The position numbers were made by a program, and so were the translations under genes. DNA of 64,000 bases, taken from Acarospora socialis. Taxonomy: Eukaryota > Ascomycota > Lecanoromycetes > Acarosporales > Acarosporaceae. A model generated the notes under the pieces. The model did no database searches. It saw only the letters and a list, made by a program, of their open reading frames with translations, and had not been told where the DNA came from. The stretch spans positions 1,426,001 to 1,490,000 of the forward strand of contig JAMYGW020000001.1 of assembly GCA_025617375.2 (NCBI GenBank). The letters run 5' to 3'. This document shows positions 57,042-64,000 of the stretch, one piece after another (the stretch's first letter is position 1; the number at the start of each line of letters is the position of its first letter).

Positions 57042-60000
57042 TCAGTGACGGGACTGGAAGTTCTTCCACTGACAAGCACAGCCACCTGTGCCCCCATCGA
57101 TCCCTCCAGGCCCACCTTCAGCTGTGCTGACGTTCACGTGGCCAAAAGGCCCCTGTGCCGGATTCACCAAAGTGCCCCCAAAGTCCCGAGCCTCAAGCTG
57201 CAACTTCTTCTGATCAGCGACAATGTGCTCGTTATCGTCCATAGCGTAGCAATAGATCATCTTCTTTGTAATGTCACCTCCATGCCGATCCAGTGTGATC
57301 GTAACTGGATAGGGGAATGACCCAGGCCGGTTGAAGTCATTGGCAGAGGAGGTGGTAGGGTTGGAGGCATTTCCCGCAGTCGAGGATGATTGACCGGTTG
57401 GAGAGCTTGATGTTATATTGGGGCTCGAGAGCAGTGGTGATGCATTGCCCTGGTTTGTCCAAATCTGCACAAGGAAGCGTGTCTGCGCCCATGTGCACCG
57501 AACTCTAGCCCCGCTCTTTTCTGAACCGCCGTTCTCATCATCAAGGACACTCCCGGAGCTTGCGCTTGTGGAGTTAAAGAGTGCTTTGGATTTCAGGAAG
57601 ATGGAACGATCGAAGTAGTTGTAAAAGCCGTAATGCTCTGTTGGGAGCCCGCGATTGTAGATGCGTAGTGGTTGAGAAACGGGAAGAGGCAAGAGATTCG
57701 CTGCTGCTGCCGAACCGTCGGGGCTGACGTCCGGTGGTGGGATGGCACTCCCGAGGTCAGGGAAAGAGGTAGAGGTGTTAGTGCCAGTAGCATCCTGCCG
57801 CTTCAGAAGGCGAGAAGATGGCACTGGAGATGGTGACAAGAAGCTGATGAAGAAAGGGGTGCTTTCGCCTTCGAATGGCGACGTATTACTATCGGTAGTA
57901 TTGCCAATGAATATCTGATCCTCGAGCTTTGGAGATGCAGGTGAGGGAGAGTAGAGAGCGTCGGTGAAAGCATCTCTGACGCGCAATGCTTGTAGTCCAA
58001 TGAACCTACCAGCCGAAAAAGGTCGCGCCTTTACAAGATAAGATCTTCTAACCTTCCTTGTTCGATTGGTAGGTGTCGTCCCGTTGCGAAATCGAATCTC
58101 GAGTCTAAAGTTGGGCTGATCCGGGTCATTCGGCACCACAGACTTTTGCTGCTCTTTAGGTAAAGCACAGCTCCACAAGCTGGCGGGTTGGACGCAACCA
58201 GTGTTCTCATTGACTGCATCTGGCTGAGCAATGGTGGATATACCCGTTGGAATGGGTGGAAACCCTGTGATGTTGAGCCATTGGGACTGCACAGGCGTAT
58301 TGTCCCCTTTCCGTGTCAAAGTTGTCGCAAGAACAATAATGAGTATGATCATTGCAACTAGGGCAGCCGTCAAACCAAAGTACCACCTCCTCCGTGCTCG
58401 ACTAGCCGGTCTGCGTTTGGCCAAACAGCCTCTGTTCCTGAGACAACCTCTACCACGCGAGACTCCGGTGGTCTTCTTGGTGTGAACATTCTCCCTCTCT
58501 GGTTCCGGAACCCTTGCTTCATTTTTCCACTGCCTCCGCGACGGTGGCTCTAAATCTGCAAGCGTGATCTGGTTTGCAGGGTCCGTTGCAGTTCGATTCA
58601 ACGCGCCATTGCTTGTGATACGAGTTTGACCTCCGGCTACAAAAGCCGGAGGGATTACTCCAGATGCCATAACGCCAGCTCGAGAGGCTGTAGCTTGCTG
58701 CATCTCGGTAGACACGAGGCCAGGAATTTGTGGCCGCTGGTTGCGTGTTGCCGTTTCGTGACCGGGCGGCAATACAGCCACATATCTAGGAAACTTTGTA
58801 GTTCGCCGGGGCGGCGAGTAAGGCGGCGGTCCTGACGGTGTTGCCTGATGGATCCCTCGATTTGTGGACCGGGAGATCCTTGATCGACTTCCCGGGACTA
58901 CAGGCATCGCATTGTTTTCAAGCTTCTCTTCAATCTCTCGATGAGATGTACGTCGCAGTGGAGCCGCGACCGGTAGAGGGGCGCGTACAACAGGAGCCAC
59001 AACAGCTTCATGCACGTTGGGAGAGAGATCTGCATCGTCCTCATCGATCTCTGTAGCGTCGCTATCGGCTCTTGCCCGAGGCGAAACTGCTTGGCCAAAT
59101 TCAGCGGCAAAGCGGTCACATGGTTCTTGAAAGAAGGGGTTGTTGCCAACCCGCGATCCTGGCACACAGCCAGCCAGTCCTTCTGCTCCTTGTCGCACAC
59201 ATGGGCGACCAGTATGGTTGTTACATTCAGAGAAAAGGGTAGTGTTAGTCCGGTCGTGCCTACACGCCTCGTAATGGTCGGCAGCTCCACCTCCAGAAAC
59301 TCCTCCGACCATGACAAATGGTATGGTCGCACTTGATTGCTGAGGCTGATGTCCAGTCCTGCTAGCCCTAGATAGCTGATCTATGGCGACAGCAGTGTTG
59401 CCTCGTTCTGCTTCCCATTCGGTCATGTCAGTCCAGATGCTAGTATGCCGACTTCTGAGGTCTGGCGAGTAGATTTCAGATAACAATACTCCTTTTTCCG
59501 GATGATCTCTTCGACCATGCTCTTCTGAGATCTCTGCGGCCTGAGCTAGGGTCGGAAGCTCGGGGCGCTTCTCTAATTCGATCGGACTTCTTTTTGTCAT
59601 CACGGTGCTGGAGCGCGCAAGGAAAGGACTCGTGATAACGTTCCACCATCCGCGCGAGCGATGGCGCGTCGCTACGGTATCAAGGCTTGCTCGACCCATG
59701 ATAGCAAGTCGGCTATCTCCTGACAAAGACCGAGCCCGTGTGGCCGACTGTGATCCAATATCTTCGTCTGTAACTTCGTCCGTGCTAAAAGACTTCACAC
59801 GTTCTTTTTCGGTCACACTGTGTAATAGAGTGGATGTATCCAACTTCCCTGATACATACGATTCGGGTTGGGGAGGCATGTAAGTTCCTTCAAGGCATGC
59901 TGCGCCGGTTGCCAAGATTGGTACAGGAGGGACATTTTCCTCCCTTCCTCGTGTTGTTACATACGGTGTGGGTTGTGAGTAAAGGCTGGACACGGGTCGT

Positions 60001-61139
60001 CGAGCGTTAAGTACTTTGCTGTCCTGCGGTGGAGAGGACCAAGGCGCTTCTTTTTTGGCCGCTGTGATGACGATTGTTGGCGTAAGAGGGTTTCCTTTGG
60101 TTGGATCCCCCGAGAGAGGAGTTGCAGATTGCGGACTCAGAGCAAATTCGGCAAGCCGCGTCGAAGGGACGGATATACCTATGACAATAGGTCTATCCGA
60201 CGGAGAGATACCGGAGAACCCGGCCCATGAGCCTTGGTCTCTGCTTTCGGATCGAAGATGATCAATCCTTGTGACAGATTTAGACCAGTCGCTGATTTGA
60301 AATCCCAGCCCGACTAGCTCTTGGTTTTGTGCAGTGCGCTCAACGTCCTTATTCCCTCCCGTACTTTTCTCCATCGGTCGGGCTAGCTCTGAAATAATTG
60401 GCACCGGGTCGGGAGCAGAGGATGTTAATTCGTCCACCACCTCTTTATCCTGCTTCCTGGCTGTGCCTGTCGTGTTGACGAGACTTGGAACATTGTCCGA
60501 TAACACCGGTTGATGGTTTAATGCTTTGATGTCGGCTAGGCTAACAAAACCCCTGTGCTGCGTTGGCATTTTCGGCCGGCCTTGCGTGCCTCCGGTGATG
60601 CTTCTACCGTTACCGTTTCCTCGTCCCTGCGAGTCCTGCTGTGATTGGCTGGAAGTTGTGTCGGTTAGACGGACGGTGGTGGAGGGAGGCTTTGAGAAGT
60701 CTGTAATGACGTTGAGTCCTGGCCGAACAGGTCTGCCGGCCTCCTTCACGTGATATCTTTTCGACCCATTGCGGGTTGGCTTGTCCACGGAAAACCGTCG
60801 TGCAGGCACTGAGGTGCCAACGCCCCGCGTAACACAAGAACTTGGAGCCTGTCCCGCTGCGTTTTCGAGTTGAGATATGCTCCGGGTAGCCGCCCCATCA
60901 TGTTCAGTCGTATGGATGTGCCGATAGGTACTGAGCTTGCCTTCAGCATCTGGAGAGTAGTTTCCACTTGCCCGTGGTGGAGTTGCGAACGGATCCACAG
61001 CTTCGTCTTTCAACCGCGGCTTTCGAGCATTCTCGGGAGATGTCGGCGAAAGGATCTCTTCTCCGATAGGTGACGAGAAAGGAAATCTAGGTAGCTGAGA
61101 CGGCGGCTGGAGATGTGACGTGATCACTCCCGCTGTCAT
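57042..61139 (-). CDS. Large single-pass membrane protein, 1365 aa, function unknown
   Basis: Single exon. The frame is open up to an ATG at 61220, but the Met at 61139 (MTAGVITSHLQPPSQLPRFP) is preferred because this segment looks conserved and the preceding 27 residues do not. About 910 residues of disordered, Ser/Thr/Pro-rich sequence with many basic patches are followed by a Cys-containing basic stretch (RGRGCLRNRGCLAKRRPASR). A membrane helix sits near residues 919-943 (YFGLTAALVAMIILIIVLAT). The C-terminal about 420 residues are probably extracellular: NxT/S sequons (NITGF, NRTR, NTTDS), Cys pairs (TGCVQPASLWSCALP, YCYAM, CACQW) and a conserved end (EGGPGGIDGGTGGCACQW). By the positive-inside rule the large N-terminal part is cytosolic. 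The layout suggests a cell-surface sensor or wall-anchored protein, which is inference only. Confidence 0.82.
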   Translation of the reverse strand: MTAGVITSHLQPPSQLPRFPFSSPIGEEILSPTSPENARKPRLKDEAVDPFATPPRASGNYSPDAEGKLSTYRHIHTTEHDGAATRSISQLENAAGQAPSSCVTRGVGTSVPARRFSVDKPTRNGSKRYHVKEAGRPVRPGLNVITDFSKPPSTTVRLTDTTSSQSQQDSQGRGNGNGRSITGGTQGRPKMPTQHRGFVSLADIKALNHQPVLSDNVPSLVNTTGTARKQDKEVVDELTSSAPDPVPIISELARPMEKSTGGNKDVERTAQNQELVGLGFQISDWSKSVTRIDHLRSESRDQGSWAGFSGISPSDRPIVIGISVPSTRLAEFALSPQSATPLSGDPTKGNPLTPTIVITAAKKEAPWSSPPQDSKVLNARRPVSSLYSQPTPYVTTRGREENVPPVPILATGAACLEGTYMPPQPESYVSGKLDTSTLLHSVTEKERVKSFSTDEVTDEDIGSQSATRARSLSGDSRLAIMGRASLDTVATRHRSRGWWNVITSPFLARSSTVMTKRSPIELEKRPELPTLAQAAEISEEHGRRDHPEKGVLLSEIYSPDLRSRHTSIWTDMTEWEAERGNTAVAIDQLSRASRTGHQPQQSSATIPFVMVGGVSGGGAADHYEACRHDRTNTTLFSECNNHTGRPCVRQGAEGLAGCVPGSRVGNNPFFQEPCDRFAAEFGQAVSPRARADSDATEIDEDDADLSPNVHEAVVAPVVRAPLPVAAPLRRTSHREIEEKLENNAMPVVPGSRSRISRSTNRGIHQATPSGPPPYSPPRRTTKFPRYVAVLPPGHETATRNQRPQIPGLVSTEMQQATASRAGVMASGVIPPAFVAGGQTRITSNGALNRTATDPANQITLADLEPPSRRQWKNEARVPEPERENVHTKKTTGVSRGRGCLRNRGCLAKRRPASRARRRWYFGLTAALVAMIILIIVLATTLTRKGDNTPVQSQWLNITGFPPIPTGISTIAQPDAVNENTGCVQPASLWSCALPKEQQKSVVPNDPDQPNFRLEIRFRNGTTPTNRTRKVRRSYLVKARPFSAGRFIGLQALRVRDAFTDALYSPSPASPKLEDQIFIGNTTDSNTSPFEGESTPFFISFLSPSPVPSSRLLKRQDATGTNTSTSFPDLGSAIPPPDVSPDGSAAAANLLPLPVSQPLRIYNRGLPTEHYGFYNYFDRSIFLKSKALFNSTSASSGSVLDDENGGSEKSGARVRCTWAQTRFLVQIWTNQGNASPLLSSPNITSSSPTGQSSSTAGNASNPTTSSANDFNRPGSFPYPVTITLDRHGGDITKKMIYCYAMDDNEHIVADQKKLQLEARDFGGTLVNPAQGPFGHVNVSTAEGGPGGIDGGTGGCACQWKNFQSRH

Positions 61140-64000
61140 AGCGCAATGTTTGTTCGAAATGATTGTAGAATGACGAGAAGCTTTGGCTGTATATATCAGC
61201 ATATGTGCGCGGTATGCCACGGTCTGGTATGGAGACCCGCCTGCCTACCTGCTGCAGCTATCGACTGATAATAATAAAGGCTGAAGTTTCATCGAGGCGA
61301 AGCGATCGGATGGCGATGCGAATGTTGAGTCGACGTGGCCTGGTCACGGTCCTGACGATATGTTAAGTAGGTCGTCCATGCGTCTATTGTCCTGAGTGAT
61401 GCAAACCAACAAGGTATTGAGAATAATCTCAAGTCTTCTCAATAAACAGTAACATAAGAACGCTCCAGGGAACTAAGATAGCCAGCCAAGGTGCTGTACG
61501 CCGAAGAGACTGTCCTATGAACAACTACATACGACTGTGGGTCATTGAGGAAGAAGGAACACCGATACGGAGTAGTGAATCGAGATCGAGCAATGATCAT
61601 GAATGAGGCTCACGCAACGTCAGTCGTCGACATAGTCTGAGCTTGACGTCTGTTGGGACGTGTCCCTGCCAGTCTGAGTTGCCTCAGCAGGCGCCGCAAG
61701 ATCGTAATCCGGGGAGCGGTCCTCCCAAGTTGCATGATTGGACGAAGCGCTTCCATCTGCTTTCAAGAAGCGAGTCAATGAGGACAGAAACACGCCAGTG
61801 GGAGTCATAGTTGGCGCTGCCTAACACTTGGGGCCATCTGAAGCACTGCAATTCTAGGCAACGTTTCCACTTTCGAGGGAAGATGGGGATGACAGGAGTG
61901 CTCCGCGACCAATCGTTACGCGTCTGGGCTGGGATTCGCGGTGTCATGTGCCTACTCTATGAGTCAGTGCGCGCTTACACCACTCTATTAATAGGCGAGG
62001 TAGCTCTAGGTCAAACGGGTATATCTAGGTAGGTAGGAAGCTTGTGGATGTGGAGGACCCGTACTACGGTAATCACACATAATAATTATTATGATCTGTT
62101 GGTCAAAGCACAATCTTGCCAGTCTTGATGATACATCTTAATCATTCTATTACGCTGAGATCATCAGCTACATACTCCGTACAGAAACTCATCGAATTGA
62201 CAGCCTCCAGGAAAGACAACAGTTAGGCGTATCTGTCGCATGAGACCACTTTGGCTTGCCGACGTCAAGTTTCAGCAGAGGCAGACTTCAAATTTCCTTG
62301 CCATACGAAATGATATACCTCGTGAACGATTGATTGAACATGTTACTTTGATTATACAAGGTTTGGGCATGTTGGTCCCACCAGGAGTACGATCAGCGAT
62401 GGCACACAAAGGTGGAGCAGCAAGCACCCATCCGCTGCCACTTCGACTAAGGTTCGGAGCATGACCGACTGTTTATCGAGATAGTTGTAGGTAATATATC
62501 CTAACGAACTGCCGCTTTGCAGGCATTGTTTCGTGTGGACCGGGGAAGGGCTGTGGTGGAAGGCTACACAGTCCAAACACAAAGATGCCGCCGCCTGACT
62601 AAGGTGCCTTTCCTACCGAGATGTTCACGAACCCTGGAGTTGTCACTTATACTTACAACGATTCCCCAAAAATTCAATGGACAGGATGTGATATTGCCAG
62701 AGTGTGTGCAACATGACGGCTCCCGAAGCGTTGCTGTATCAGCGACTCCGCATGAGATTGTGCATCCAGGTGGGGAACGAACGGCTTGGGTTGGAGGAGA
62801 GGAAGAAATGATCATGTACCTCTCCGATATGGGGTAGGTGTGGAAGGTGGGAGAGAAAGAGAGTGGGGCTGCTGATAGGAGATATATCCGTAATGTTATC
62901 TCCACACTCAGGGACTTGTTCAAGTTAGTGATAAACTATTCCATATATGCCATAAGGTAGGTCCTTAAAGATTTGACATGATACATGGTAAGTGAAGTGA
63001 CCAAGCTGAGGTCGAGGCTCCATGTCAGATGTCGTGGCACACACAAAGAAGGACTACGCATTAAAACACTTCCACAACGCCAAATTTACAGACATAAGCT
63101 GCTGTTGATTTTCGAATGTGATTTTCAATATGACACTTTATATGATCCAGTATCGGTGCCAAAAGATTGTGTATTAGCTCCTATGATATTGGGGCACAAT
63201 TATGATTTTTGCAGTGCTGTGTTCGGTTGTGTGTGCCACGATGGAGCCTCGGGTGTGTAAGTAAGGTACCTCCATGTAGCAAACTTCTTCCAAGCCCCAT
63301 CCTCGTCGTATGCGAGACAGCTCCGTTGATGATTAAGGTAATACTGTGTTGCATCGTCGCATCCCTGAATCCAAGTTGGATCAACATTAATGCGCACTGG
63401 GCCCTGGGTGAAAAGTTTTTAGCGGCGGGTCTTTGAGTGTGGCTTGGCACACCCTTCAACGAGGTCCCTGAGCCTTTCGCTACCTTACGAACTACGAACT
63501 AAAGTGGTCCGCTACGAGTTCGGAGTACGAGTACGGGTACGAGTACGGGTACGAGAGTATCTTACTGGCCTCACCGACCACCAACACTAAATAAAACCTT
63601 TAGAACTCTCGCAGCGAGTCCTCTTCGTCGTGGACACTCATCCTCTCGAACCTTAAGGAGGTCAGCCTTGGGGAGGTCTGGGAGGAGCGGTCTCCCAATA
63701 TCACCTGCTGGATCCACAAGACTACCTAGGTACACCTTGTACCCAGCCTGAGACAATATTCGTACATACTGCTCCCTTACGCTATCAACAAAGTCAAGTT
63801 TGTTTGACACTTACGATCGCTACCGACACTACCTAGGTAGGTATCATAGCTGACTCTCATCTTGGTCGCGAACTAATAAATAATCTAACGTACGAGCAGA
63901 GCTGTGCTCTTGGCTACGACTGCATGCAACCCTGCCTCGACCAATCTAACTGCTTTGATCTTTCAATCACCAAAAGGGACAGATATCTGGCTCCACAGAT
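61140..64000. other. Gene-poor right end of the window
   Basis: About 2.9 kb with no gene I can support. It is somewhat AT-richer than the rest between about 62,050 and 63,350. It contains GGTAGG-type motifs (62024-62037 and 63831-63845) and a GRGTAC hexamer repeat (63523-63552). Two minus-strand frames (63200-63397 and 63571-63810) have a protein-like look but no recognisable family, no clear splice partners and no defined ends. They could be exons of an unknown gene running off the edge or decayed sequence. Confidence 0.5.
63523..63552 (+). repeat. GRGTAC hexamer tandem repeat, five units
   Basis: Five consecutive hexamers of GAGTAC or GGGTAC in the order GAG, GAG, GGG, GAG, GGG, followed by a degenerate unit. 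A short simple repeat in a gene-free region. Confidence 0.75.

Noticed and set aside
1-64000. Transposons, CRISPR arrays, virus-derived elements
   Set aside because: No transposase, reverse transcriptase, integrase or capsid-like motif was seen on either strand, nor terminal repeats or spacer arrays.

Overview
The window looks like a chromosomal segment of a filamentous ascomycete (Pezizomycotina, most likely Dothideomycetes). The evidence is short GT-AG introns (mostly 45-95 nt), fungal-specific families (Zn2Cys6 factor, palC, 14-helix drug-type MFS, CYP-type P450s), and a polyketide synthase / naphthol reductase / C2H2+Zn2Cys6 regulator trio that matches the DHN-melanin loci known from Dothideomycetes. 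I recognised no tRNA, rRNA, CRISPR or intact mobile element. Gene models were spliced by hand from frame, splice-site and family-motif agreement. Every multi-exon model given here keeps an open frame across all its junctions.

Left part (1-24 kb), secondary metabolism. The 3' half of a non-reducing PKS (product template, two ACPs, thioesterase/Claisen cyclase) runs in from the left edge. It is followed by a tetra/trihydroxynaphthalene-reductase-type SDR and, after a 3-kb empty stretch, a 971-aa regulator of the CMR1 type. These three form a DHN-melanin core. Immediately to the right lie a 14-helix MFS exporter, two unrelated cytochrome P450s (590 and 499 aa; 4 and 11 exons) and a 335-aa retinol-dehydrogenase-like SDR. 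Either two clusters abut, or the naphthol pathway here feeds a further tailored and exported product.

Middle and right (24-61 kb), mainly housekeeping. In order: a conserved hypothetical, an F-box-like Cys protein, another hypothetical, TAF7 and TAF3 (two TFIID subunits, head to head), an RBR E3 ubiquitin ligase, a small Cys-rich hypothetical, complex I NDUFB10, RanGAP (Rna1) head to head with COX17, ALG6, a nucleolin/Nsr1-like protein, a tail-membrane hypothetical, mitochondrial ribosomal mL54, a low-complexity hypothetical, a bZIP factor, COG6 head to head with NUS1, palC, and a 1365-aa single-pass membrane protein. ER/Golgi glycosylation and trafficking (ALG6, NUS1, COG6) and mitochondrial genes (COX17, NDUFB10, mL54) recur, but nothing indicates more than ordinary synteny.

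Right edge (61.1-64 kb) has no gene I can support. Many intergenic regions share a short GGTAAGG / CCTAGGTAGG motif family. The region between ALG6 and the nucleolin gene carries a same-strand array of GTGGGCTT boxes.
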